A stretch of 7,265 nucleotides of DNA, taken from CAZMSD01 sp964568855 (lineage in GTDB: Bacteria; CAIWAD01). The position numbers and the translations under genes are program-made. Where the stretch lies: contig CAZMSD010000060.1 in assembly GCA_964568855.1 (NCBI GenBank), positions 1-7,265 of the forward strand. The letters run 5' to 3'. This document shows positions 1 through 6,096 of this stretch, one piece after another (position 1 is the first letter of the stretch; every line of letters starts with the position of its first letter). Below the pieces are notes generated by a model. That model ran no database searches and had not been told where the DNA came from. It was given only the letters and a program-made list of their open reading frames with translations.

Positions 1-45
1 CTCTCCGTAAAGCCTATGAAACCAGTGCTCTAGAGAGTTGTTCAT
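1..45 (-). CDS. Possible 5' end of a divergent gene (partial)
   Basis: Reading leftward on the minus strand, an ATG at 45-43 opens a frame that stays open for all 15 codons to the window edge (MNNSLEHWFHRLYGE). The composition is protein-like and the position, back to back with the regulator gene across an AT-rich stretch, suits a divergent gene. Against it, there is no clear Shine-Dalgarno sequence and 15 open codons can occur by chance. A 12-codon minus-strand mini-ORF just upstream (ATG near 82) ends with a TGA overlapping this ATG, so it might be a leader, but this may also be chance. No family can be recognised from so few residues. Confidence 0.2.
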   Translation of the reverse strand, partial: MNNSLEHWFHRLYGE

Positions 46-270
46 GGTCGACTAATTATTTGTTTTTCAATAGATTTCATCGCGAATCGTCCTACTTCGT
101 TGTTAGAAGATATAGGGTGTTTTTCTAGTACGTTCTTCTGCGATTTATAAGGTGGCAAATTGCTGCTGACAGGATACGTTCATTCCCTCCCCCTGCAGCT
201 ACAGCCGCCCCTTCCATTTGCCGATGATATGCACAGGAATCTGTGGGACTTGTATCGGAGCCGACTCATC
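46..270 (+). promoter_or_regulatory. AT-rich control region upstream of the regulator gene
   Basis: This stretch, especially 46-160, is clearly richer in A and T than the rest of the window, as expected for a promoter region. A weak sigma-70-like pair is TTGTTA (100-105) and TCTAGT (124-129) with an 18-base spacer. The -10 box matches only four of six consensus bases, so this is a suggestion only. AAGGTGG at 149-155 looks like a ribosome binding site four bases before a TTG at 160, which could begin an extended form of the regulator. I see no RNA gene or strong operator palindrome here. Confidence 0.3.
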
Positions 271-924
271 ATGAGAATCCTGATCGCCGAAGACGACGTC
301 ACCTCCCGCCGGATCCTCGAAGTGGTCCTCGACAAGTGGGGCTATGGGGTCACCAGCGCAACGGACGGCGACGAAGCCTGGCAGCTCATCCAGGAAGCTG
401 ATTCCCCGGATCTGCTGGTCCTGGACTGGATGATGCCGGGGAAATCGGGGGTGGAGCTTTGCGAGCTGGTCCGGAAAATGGACCGGCAGCAGCGCAAGTA
501 CATCATCCTGCTCACCGCCCTGACCAGCAGCGAGAACATCGTGGAGGGCCTCCAGGCGGGCGCGGATGATTACGTGACCAAGCCCTTCAACCAGGATGAG
601 CTGCGCGTGAGGCTGGAGGCCGGACGGCGGATCGTACAGCTTCAGGGCGATCTCGTTGACCAGATCAGGGAGCTGCGCGCGGCTCTCGACCACGTGGAGC
701 GGCTGCAGGGCCTCCTGCCGATCTGTATGCAGTGCAAGAAGATCCGCGACGAGGATGAGATCTGGCAGCGGCTCGAGGACTACATTTCCGAATACACGGA
801 TATCCGCCTGAGCCACGGTTTGTGTCCCGAATGCGCTCGGGCCTACTACTCGGAGCTTGAACAGCTCGAGGGCCGCGACGAGGCGAAAAAGGCTCAGGCG
901 GAAAAAGCGAAGAGCTCCCATTGA
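271..924 (+). CDS. Response regulator with C-terminal Cys/His module
   Basis: A 217-residue cytoplasmic response regulator. Residues 1-120 form a receiver domain: acidic pocket E7-D8-D9, phosphoacceptor D52 (LVLDWMMPG), T82, and K104 in the YVTKPF motif. A short coiled coil (about 121-147) leads to a small C-terminal module (about 148-190) with C152-x2-C155-KKIR, then W165, a YI element, and S181-H-G-L-C185-P-E-C188. This pattern is a recurrent tail on receiver and PAS proteins and resembles a zinc-ribbon-like site; its function is, as far as I know, not established. The tail after 200 is charged and Lys/Glu-rich. There is no DNA-binding domain, so output is probably by protein contact. I chose ATG 271 because the receiver begins there and GGAG lies at 257-260. 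A TTG at 160 with a good ribosome binding site would add 37 residues that look unlike a conserved domain. The gene lies 88 bases before the hybrid kinase, its likely partner. Confidence 0.9.
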   Translation: MRILIAEDDVTSRRILEVVLDKWGYGVTSATDGDEAWQLIQEADSPDLLVLDWMMPGKSGVELCELVRKMDRQQRKYIILLTALTSSENIVEGLQAGADDYVTKPFNQDELRVRLEAGRRIVQLQGDLVDQIRELRAALDHVERLQGLLPICMQCKKIRDEDEIWQRLEDYISEYTDIRLSHGLCPECARAYYSELEQLEGRDEAKKAQAEKAKSSH

Positions 925-1012
925 TCGCCGGAGCTCGTGGAATTCGGAAACTTCACGATACGGAACCGGCCCAGACCGGCCACTTCCTCAACAGCTTGGA
1001 ACCCTGATCCCT

Positions 1013-4000
1013 GTGAGCAAGGCCGCAGCAAATAGAATCAGCTCTCTCCCCAGGTCCCTGGTCGTGGCCATCGTCCTCTGGATCATGGTGGCGGGCGGCT
1101 CGCTGCTCTGGAACATCCACACGGTTCACCGCCATTTCCATCAACTGGCCCTGGACAAGGCCCGGACGCACCTTGAAAAGGACATGGTCTTCATGCACTG
1201 GGGCGCTCAGTGCAGTTGCGATCACCTGCTGCACAGCAGCCTGATTCCATCCGAATCGATAAGAACCCTCGATCCAGCCCGGCGGGTCCACATTCTTTCT
1301 TCCAGTCTCCTCAAGGCCGGTGGCGATCATGCTACTGAATCCAGGGCATCTGCCGGATCCGACACGCGGGATGCGAACTGGAGCCGCATCACCAGCCTGC
1401 AACCTCTACTGCCGGAAAACACCCCGGACGATTGGGAACGCTCCGCATTGCAGACCATCGTGAACGGGGCCGGGGAGGTCCACGAAGTCGCCGAAATCGA
1501 CGGCGCGGCTCATCTGCGCTGCATGAAGCCCCTGGCACTCGACGCGGAATGCATGAGCTGCCACGATCGCGAGGGCATGCAGGCGGGGGATGTCCGCGGC
1601 GGACTCAGTACAAGCGTAGCGCTCGGCGAATACCGGGAGCTTCGGCAGGCTCAGGTTCTGCGCCTGACCTTCAGCCACGCCCTATTTTTCATGCTTGGTC
1701 TGGCCGCCATCGTCTACATCTACCGGCGCGCCCGCCGGCAGGTCCTCCTTCAGTGGCGCACGGCAGAGATCCTGCGCGAGAGCGAAGAGCGCTTCCGCAC
1801 CGTAGCGAACTACGCCCACGACTGGGAATACTGGGTGGGGCCGGAAGGCGAATGGAACTACATCTCGCCGTCCTGCGAGCGGATCACGGGATACTCGCCG
1901 GAGGAATTCCGCGCTACCCCCGGCCTGCTCAGCCGGATCACGCTGCCCAGGGACCGGGAGCGGTTGCAGCGTCACCTGGCCGAGGAGCGCGACTGCGACC
2001 GTCCCTTATCGCTGGACCTGCGCATAGTCACCCGCGATGGTGAAGAGCGCTGGCTCAACCACCGCTGCCGTCCTGTCCACGGTGATGACGGGAGCTTCAT
2101 GGGACGCCGGGCCAGCATCCGGGACATCACGGCGCGGAAGATGGTCGAAGACGAGCTGCGTCAGCGACTGGCCTATTCAGGCGCCGTGAACAGGATTTCC
2201 GAGACGATCATCGTCGAGGAAGATGTGCAAACCATCCTGGACCGGATGGCGGAAACTGTGGGCCAGGCCGTTGACGCCGATCGCTGCCTGATCTACAAGT
2301 TGGACTTCGACCGGCTCAGCGCAAAAGGTCTTTGCGAATGGCGCCACGAGCGCCTGCCCGCGGAGTTCCCGCCCATGCGCGATTTCGATCTGAAGATGTT
2401 TCCCAAGGGAACCGAATTCCTGTCCAGCGGCTGGGAACGGCTGGAGAGTCACGCGGACGAAGTGCACGAGGTGCTCACCGCCGATGGCGCCGACCAGGTG
2501 TTTCACAAGCTGATGGGAATCCACAGCCTGCTCTGGATCCCCTTCTCGCGCCGCGGCAAGGACCTCTACATGCTGGTTTTCAACCAGGTACTGAGCCGCC
2601 GCACCTGGTCCGAACGCGATCTCCTGCTGGTGAACGAGGTTTCGCACCAGGTCAATCTCGCGCTGATGAAAATCCGCATGCTGGAAGAGCGTCGGAAGAC
2701 CCAGGTGGCCCTGCAGTCCAGCGAGGAGAAGTACCGGGCGCTCTACGACCACAATCCCACCATGTACTTCACCGTGGAAGTCGAATCGACCATCCACTCG
2801 GTCAATTCCTTCGGTTCCGGTCTGCTGGGCTACCGGTCCGAAGAACTGGAAGGCCTGTCCCTGCTGGATCTCTGTCACCCCAACGACCGGCGACGGGCGG
2901 AGGACCTGATCAGACAGTGCCACCTGCACCCCGGAACCGTCCTGAGCTGCGAAATCCGCCTGCTGCGCAAGGACGGCGAATCCATCTGGGTCAGCAAGTC
3001 GGCGCGCGGGATTCCAGACCTCTACGACGTGCCGGTGATCCTGCTGGCCTGTGAAGACATCTCCGAGCGCAAGCGCGTTGAAGAGGACCGCCGCAACCTG
3101 CAGGCGCAGCTGGTCCAGTCGCAGAAGATGGAAGCGGTGGGAACCCTGGCCGGCGGTATCGCCCACGACTTCAACAACCTCTTGACCGTGATCAACGGCT
3201 ACGCGGAAATCGCTCTGCACGAGACGGACCCGGAGCACCCCCTGCGCGCGCCGCTGACCATGATCGCCGGCAGCGGACAGCGGGCGGCGGACCTCACGCG
3301 TCAGCTCCTGGCATTCAGCCGGCGACAACTGATCAAGCCCCGGCTGCTCAACCCCAACCAGTTGATCGCCGACCTGCGCAAGATACTGCACCGGCTGATC
3401 GGTGAGGATATCAGCATCCTGACCGAGCCGGCCGAGAACATGCCCCTCATCAAGGCCGACCAGGGACAGTTCGAGCAGATCCTGATCAACCTGGTGGTGA
3501 ACGGGCGCGACGCCATCAACGCCCAGCCGTACGGCGAGCGCTTCATCAGGATCCAGACCGGCAGCACCTACATCGACGCCGAATTCGCCAGGCGGCACCC
3601 GGACAGCCGCCAGGGCCTCCACGCCATGATCCGCGTCAGCGACAGCGGCCTGGGCATGGAATCCGGCCTGCTGGACAAGATCTTCGAGCCTTTCTTCACC
3701 ACGAAGGAACTGGGCAAGGGCACGGGGCTGGGACTGGCCACCGTGTACGGCATCGTCCGGCAGAACGATGGATGTATCACCGTGCAGAGCGATCCCGGTC
3801 GCGGCAGCACTTTCACCGTCCTCTGGCCGGTCGCCGAGGAGGACTTGCCCGCCCTGCAGCACGAATCCGGCGGCGAGATACCCGAGGGAGGCAGCGACAC
3901 GCTGCTGGTGGTGGAGGACGACGACGGGGTGCGGGGCTTCACGGTCGAGGCCTTGCGCAGCCTGGGTTACGCGGTTCACGAGGCGGCCAACGGCCTCGAG

Positions 4001-4255
4001 GCGGTGCAGTTGCTGGAAGAGGGAACGCTGAGGCCCGACCTCGTGCTCACCGATATCGTCATGCCGGTGATGAACGGCAAGGAACTGGTGGACCGGCTGG
4101 CGCAGATGAAGCCCGACTGCCGGATCCTCTACGCCACCGGGCACACGGACAACCAGATCGTCCGGAACTGCCTGATGCAGGAGGGCGTGGATTACATCCA
4201 GAAGCCCTATACGCTGCAGGAACTGGCGGGTAGAATTCGCGAGTCGCTGGATTGA
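1013..4255 (+). CDS. Hybrid histidine kinase with periplasmic c-type heme sensor
   Basis: A 1080-residue inner-membrane hybrid sensor kinase (numbered from GTG 1013). Order: membrane helix 16-33; periplasmic domain 34-218; helix 221-237; PAS 255-376; GAF 388-556; PAS 570-688; HisKA with H718 in GGIAHDFNNLL; HATPase about 810-938 (N830, D877-S-G-L-G, G901-K-G-T-G-L-G-L); receiver 961-1080 with D1014, T1042 and K1064. The periplasmic part matches the DUF3365/Tll0287-like heme family: SLQPLLPENTPDDWE, then C180-M-S-C183-H184 for covalent heme c, then GDVRGGLS. It should sense redox state or a ligand at the heme, autophosphorylate H718 and pass phosphate to D1014 and perhaps to the upstream regulator. 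There is no Hpt domain. Unusual points are C67-S-C69 and C170. The start is uncertain: the frame opens at TTG 857, inside the regulator gene, which would add an Arg-rich stretch of 52 residues. GTG 1013 lies just before the first helix but has only a weak ribosome binding site. Confidence 0.9.
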   Translation: MSKAAANRISSLPRSLVVAIVLWIMVAGGSLLWNIHTVHRHFHQLALDKARTHLEKDMVFMHWGAQCSCDHLLHSSLIPSESIRTLDPARRVHILSSSLLKAGGDHATESRASAGSDTRDANWSRITSLQPLLPENTPDDWERSALQTIVNGAGEVHEVAEIDGAAHLRCMKPLALDAECMSCHDREGMQAGDVRGGLSTSVALGEYRELRQAQVLRLTFSHALFFMLGLAAIVYIYRRARRQVLLQWRTAEILRESEERFRTVANYAHDWEYWVGPEGEWNYISPSCERITGYSPEEFRATPGLLSRITLPRDRERLQRHLAEERDCDRPLSLDLRIVTRDGEERWLNHRCRPVHGDDGSFMGRRASIRDITARKMVEDELRQRLAYSGAVNRISETIIVEEDVQTILDRMAETVGQAVDADRCLIYKLDFDRLSAKGLCEWRHERLPAEFPPMRDFDLKMFPKGTEFLSSGWERLESHADEVHEVLTADGADQVFHKLMGIHSLLWIPFSRRGKDLYMLVFNQVLSRRTWSERDLLLVNEVSHQVNLALMKIRMLEERRKTQVALQSSEEKYRALYDHNPTMYFTVEVESTIHSVNSFGSGLLGYRSEELEGLSLLDLCHPNDRRRAEDLIRQCHLHPGTVLSCEIRLLRKDGESIWVSKSARGIPDLYDVPVILLACEDISERKRVEEDRRNLQAQLVQSQKMEAVGTLAGGIAHDFNNLLTVINGYAEIALHETDPEHPLRAPLTMIAGSGQRAADLTRQLLAFSRRQLIKPRLLNPNQLIADLRKILHRLIGEDISILTEPAENMPLIKADQGQFEQILINLVVNGRDAINAQPYGERFIRIQTGSTYIDAEFARRHPDSRQGLHAMIRVSDSGLGMESGLLDKIFEPFFTTKELGKGTGLGLATVYGIVRQNDGCITVQSDPGRGSTFTVLWPVAEEDLPALQHESGGEIPEGGSDTLLVVEDDDGVRGFTVEALRSLGYAVHEAANGLEAVQLLEEGTLRPDLVLTDIVMPVMNGKELVDRLAQMKPDCRILYATGHTDNQIVRNCLMQEGVDYIQKPYTLQELAGRIRESLD
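1550..1564 (+). other. CxxCH heme c attachment motif in the kinase
   Basis: The codons read Cys-Met-Ser-Cys-His, kinase residues 180-184, in the periplasmic loop between the two membrane helices. The context (KPLALDAECMSCH, then GDVRGG) is that of DUF3365/Tll0287-like sensor domains, where this motif carries covalent heme c. Heme attachment needs a cytochrome c maturation system, so the host should encode one elsewhere. Confidence 0.85.
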
Positions 4256-4290
4256 GGCGTAATACACGGTTTGTGTATTACATATTCGCC
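4256..4290 (+). terminator. Hairpin directly after the kinase stop, possible terminator
   Basis: A perfect 9-base inverted repeat, GTAATACAC (4259-4267) and GTGTATTAC (4273-4281), encloses the 5-base loop GGTTT. An outer GGCG (4256-4259) and CGCC (4287-4290) can pair as well, competing for the shared G at 4259. It starts one base after the TGA of the kinase and lies between convergent genes, the usual place for a terminator. No T-run follows on either strand, so it is not a classic Rho-independent terminator. It could instead be an mRNA-stabilising hairpin or a protein-binding palindrome. Confidence 0.4.
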
Positions 4291-4339
4291 ATCTGTATCA
4301 CGAGAAACCGTCTTATGCTTCCGCCGGGTACCCGCCGCT

Positions 4340-4438
4340 TTACACCCCCTGCAGCAGAATAATCAGCCCGGTGGTCAAGGCAATGCTGATCCGGCCCCAG
4401 GGCGTAGGTTTGGAGGATTTTACCGCGCTTGAATTCAC
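4340..4438 (-). CDS. 32-residue single-helix membrane peptide
   Basis: A very short gene starting at GTG 4438 and ending with TAA at 4340. The peptide has a polar, basic N-terminus (NSSAVKSSKPTP) and then one hydrophobic segment (about residues 14-32, WGRISIALTTGLIILLQGV), so it would sit in the inner membrane as a single helix. The basic residues K7, K10 and R16 favour an N-in, C-out orientation. A GGAG lies seven bases before the GTG, inside the end of the membrane-protein gene, and only four bases separate that gene's stop from this start. That spacing points to translational coupling. Small hydrophobic subunits placed after a larger membrane gene often belong to the same complex, so it may be a partner of the 145-residue protein (inference). 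I recognise no family. The longer frame through this position overlaps the membrane-protein gene and is not preferred. Confidence 0.5.
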   Translation of the reverse strand: MNSSAVKSSKPTPWGRISIALTTGLIILLQGV

Positions 4439-4442
4439 GATT

Positions 4443-4880
4443 TCACTCCGGCTTTCCTGCGGACTCCTCCCGTGGACGCCCGGCCAGCAGGGCCAGTCCA
4501 CCCAGCACGAAGGCTCCCGTCTGGGCAAGCGGCACCAGGGGCGCCGGGCGGGCCCGGTCGCGGATGATCAGCTCGGGATCCACGGTCTGACCGGGGATCC
4601 AGGAGCGTCCGATCTCCGGCGTCGACAGGTGCGCCACGAATCCGGACAGTCCGTAGGGGGCGCAGAAGAACAGCAGCACGGCGAAGAACCGGCAGTAGCG
4701 CCGGCCGGCCCACAGGCCGCCCAGCATGGCCGCAGCACCCGCGAGGCAGAGCGCCATGGCGAAGATGTGCGGTCCCTGGTAGAGGTCGGTCAGAGCGAGC
4801 TCCAGGACCAGGCCCACCAGCCCGAAGGCGGCAGAAACGATCACGATCTCTCGCAGGTTGCGGTTGATCCGGTTCTTCAT
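4443..4880 (-). CDS. Four-helix membrane protein of unknown function
   Basis: A 145-residue integral membrane protein. A basic N-terminus (MKNRINRNLR) precedes helix 1 (about 12-30). Helix 2 (about 38-58) is Ala/Gly-rich, helix 3 (about 63-83) is aromatic (CRFFAVLLFFCAPYGLSGFV), and helix 4 is at about 113-133. A hydrophilic loop at 84-112 (HLSTPEIGRSW...DPELIIRDRARP) joins the last two helices, and the C-terminus is short and charged. By the positive-inside rule both ends are probably cytoplasmic, which would place that loop in the periplasm or cytoplasm depending on helix 3; I cannot settle this. The ATG at 4880 has GAGGTG (4886-4891) five bases upstream. I see no enzymatic motif and recognise no family. 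The next gene, a 32-residue membrane peptide, begins four bases after the stop. The upstream gap is full of inverted repeats and may form its 5' leader. Confidence 0.75.
   Translation of the reverse strand: MKNRINRNLREIVIVSAAFGLVGLVLELALTDLYQGPHIFAMALCLAGAAAMLGGLWAGRRYCRFFAVLLFFCAPYGLSGFVAHLSTPEIGRSWIPGQTVDPELIIRDRARPAPLVPLAQTGAFVLGGLALLAGRPREESAGKPE
4446..4449 (-). promoter_or_regulatory. Ribosome binding site for the 32-residue peptide
   Basis: GGAG on the minus strand, seven bases before GTG 4438. It lies within the final Pro-Glu codons of the upstream membrane-protein gene. This is the main evidence that the short frame is translated and that its start is the GTG. Confidence 0.5.
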
Positions 4881-4909
4881 GTATGCACCTCGTTCACGGC
4901 ACCGCCGGC

Positions 4910-4930
4910 GTTCCCCGATATCAGGGGAAC
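4910..4930. repeat. Inverted repeat, 7-bp stem, 7-base loop
   Basis: GTTCCCC (4910-4916) and GGGGAAC (4924-4930) pair perfectly around GATATCA. On the minus strand the hairpin ends about 30 bases before the ATG of the membrane-protein gene, leaving its ribosome binding site free. No T-run follows on either strand. Confidence 0.6.
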
Positions 4931-4963
4931 TGTTCCTGCAGGTGGGTAATTTCGGTAAGTCGC

Positions 4964-4981
4964 GGGCCTGATGACAGGCCC
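4964..4981. repeat. Inverted repeat, 7-bp stem, 4-base loop
   Basis: GGGCCTG (4964-4970) and CAGGCCC (4975-4981) form a tight GC-rich hairpin with loop ATGA. It could also sit as the inner hairpin of the alternative long stem formed by 4944-4955 and 5002-5013. There is no T-run on either side. Confidence 0.6.
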
Positions 4982-4995
4982 ATGGGCATGAGTGC

Positions 4996-5021
4996 CGCGC
5001 CCCGGAATTACCCGGGGCGCG
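4996..5021. repeat. Inverted repeat, 10-bp GC stem, AATTAC loop
   Basis: CGCGCCCCGG (4996-5005) and CCGGGGCGCG (5012-5021) pair perfectly around AATTAC. The stem is almost entirely G and C and should be very stable. The loop is complementary to GTAATT at 5088-5093 and at 4946-4951, allowing a loop-loop or pseudoknot contact. It lies about 110 bases past the PDZ gene stop and could end that transcript, but no T-run follows on the minus strand. Confidence 0.65.
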
Positions 5022-5027
5022 TTGAAT

Positions 5028-5111
5028 GTTGGAGGTCGACTGGAATCACACCGGCGAATCGCACCAGCCACATGGGTCCATCCGAGCGTAATTCCGGCGG
5101 GGACCTCCAAC
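5028..5111. repeat. 84-base element closed by a 10-bp inverted repeat
   Basis: GTTGGAGGTC (5028-5037) and GACCTCCAAC (5102-5111) are perfect reverse complements, enclosing 64 bases. Inside, on the minus strand, GGCTGG and CCAGTC can pair with one wobble, suggesting a branched fold. It begins 19 bases after the PDZ stop codon on the minus strand. It could be a structured RNA domain or a small element with terminal inverted repeats; no target-site duplication was evident. Confidence 0.55.
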
Positions 5112-5130
5112 TATTACAGCTATGACTTGA

Positions 5131-6096
5131 CTACTCGTCCTCGGTGACGATCACTTTCACCCGTTTCTTGCAGCCGTCTTCATCCACTTCGCTGACCATG
5201 ATCTGAGCGCCCTCGCCGCCTTCCAGTTCCTGGAAATAGAAATCCACGTCCTCGTCGAGTTCCAGCCCCATTCCCCAGTCCTCGGGCGGCTCCTTCAGCA
5301 GCACCTTGATGGTCTTCTTCGAGCGATCGCGCATGATGACCACTTCCACTTCATCGCCGTCCTGCTTGTCCTTGAGAATCGGACGGATATCGCCCGTGCA
5401 TTCCACTTTTCCACCGGCGATCTTGACGATCACGTCGCCCGCTTTGAGATCGGCCGCTTCCGCGGGGGAATCCTCGGCGATGCCCGTGATCAGGCTGCCC
5501 TTGCCGTCCTTGACGCCGAAGTAGTCGCCGAGCTGCTCGCCCACGTCATCGATGTAGATTCCGAGATAGACGGGTGGAGCTTCGATCTTCAAGTGCTTCA
5601 GCGCTTCAAGTCCCTTCAGTCCTTCCAGGCCCTTGAGACCCTCGAGTCCCTCAAGGCCTGGCATCCAGTTCATCACGTGATGCTCGGATTCTTCCACCCG
5701 CTCGCCCAGGACCACGTCCATGCTGCGCTCTTTCCTGTCGCGCATGTAAACGATGGGAACCTTGTCCTCGGGCTTGTGCCGTTTCAGCACTCTCTGCAGC
5801 CGATCGACGCTGAAGATCTTCTTGCCGTCCACCACCATCAGGATGTCGCCCGACAGCAGACCGGCCTGTTCGGCCGCGCCGCCTTCCACCAGGTCCTCGA
5901 TCAGCACGCCGGCTTCCTCGAAGTCCAGTGCTTCCCGCATGGCGTCGTTCAATTCCTCCAGGTAGACGCCGAGGAAGGCGCGTTTCTCCTTACTCGGGCA
6001 TTCCCCTGCCGAAAGCGAAAGCGGCAGAACGAGTGCCAGGCACAAGACCGCCGCCAGCCAGGTCGTTCTGACGCGCAAAGCACTTCCGTATGTCAT
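5131..6096 (-). CDS. Secreted two-PDZ-domain protein
   Basis: A 321-residue exported protein. The N-terminus has basic residues and a hydrophobic core (about 11-29) with likely signal peptidase I cleavage after A30 (LSLSA/GE). C33 is not in a proper lipobox. PDZ 1 spans about 39-131 (FLGVYLEEL, then AEQAGLLSGDILMVVDGK) and PDZ 2 about 175-268 (YLGIYIDDV, then SPAEAADLKAGDVIVKIAGGK); both keep the G-D-I/V core of HtrA-type PDZ domains. Between them, 147-170 is a Gly-Leu-Glu/Lys triplet repeat. The C-terminal tail (269-321) is very acidic. No protease domain is present, so it is not HtrA/DegP itself; a scaffold, chaperone-like or substrate-binding role in the periplasm or outside is inferred. 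GGAGG (6104-6108) lies seven bases before the ATG. It appears to be transcribed separately from the VOC gene, since a terminator lies between them. Confidence 0.85.
   Translation of the reverse strand: MTYGSALRVRTTWLAAVLCLALVLPLSLSAGECPSKEKRAFLGVYLEELNDAMREALDFEEAGVLIEDLVEGGAAEQAGLLSGDILMVVDGKKIFSVDRLQRVLKRHKPEDKVPIVYMRDRKERSMDVVLGERVEESEHHVMNWMPGLEGLEGLKGLEGLKGLEALKHLKIEAPPVYLGIYIDDVGEQLGDYFGVKDGKGSLITGIAEDSPAEAADLKAGDVIVKIAGGKVECTGDIRPILKDKQDGDEVEVVIMRDRSKKTIKVLLKEPPEDWGMGLELDEDVDFYFQELEGGEGAQIMVSEVDEDGCKKRVKVIVTEDE
5587..5658 (-). repeat. 9-base tandem repeat coding Gly-Leu-Glu/Lys linker
   Basis: Eight successive 9-base units encode GLE, GLE, GLK, GLE, GLK, GLE, ALK and HLK (residues 147-170 of the PDZ protein). 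The units are degenerate at the DNA level, so the repeat is kept by protein selection rather than by recent slippage. A leucine every third residue with alternating charges suggests a regular, possibly amphipathic spacer between the two PDZ domains. Confidence 0.7.

Larger units (their letters stand above)
4881..5130. other. 250-base intergenic region dense in inverted repeats
   Basis: This gap separates two minus-strand genes and contains no convincing coding frame. It holds four perfect inverted repeats (4910-4930, 4964-4981, 4996-5021, 5028-5111) and a motif present in three mutually related copies: GGGTAATTTCGG (4944-4955), CCGGAATTACCC (5002-5013) and GTAATTCCGG (5088-5097). The middle copy is complementary to both outer ones, so competing folds are possible. 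It could be a structured 5' leader of the membrane-protein gene, the 3' end of the PDZ transcript, an independent small RNA, or a small repeat element. No known riboswitch core was recognised. Confidence 0.45.

Noticed and set aside
160..270. Extended regulator start at TTG 160 with a good ribosome binding site
   Set aside because: The added 37 residues look unlike a conserved domain, and the receiver begins exactly at ATG 271, which has its own GGAG upstream. Kept only as an alternative.
2177..4267. Very long minus-strand open frame opposite the kinase
   Set aside because: It is antisense to a kinase with intact motifs throughout and its translation shows no recognisable domain; high GC produces such shadows.
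4322..4337. Palindrome around GGGTACCC after the small peptide gene
   Set aside because: It has no loop and one mismatch, so it makes a poor hairpin; a chance GC palindrome is likely.
4996..5021. Rho-independent terminator for the PDZ gene
   Set aside because: The stem is strong, but no T-run follows on either strand, so I list it as a repeat.
5028..5111. Integron attC site, based on the inverted repeat ends and size
   Set aside because: The ends read GTT...AAC, the opposite order to the RYYYAAC...GTTRRRY layout of attC, and no integrase or cassette array is present.
5587..5658. CRISPR-like array
   Set aside because: The units are contiguous 9-base codon repeats with no spacers, and lie inside a coding gene.
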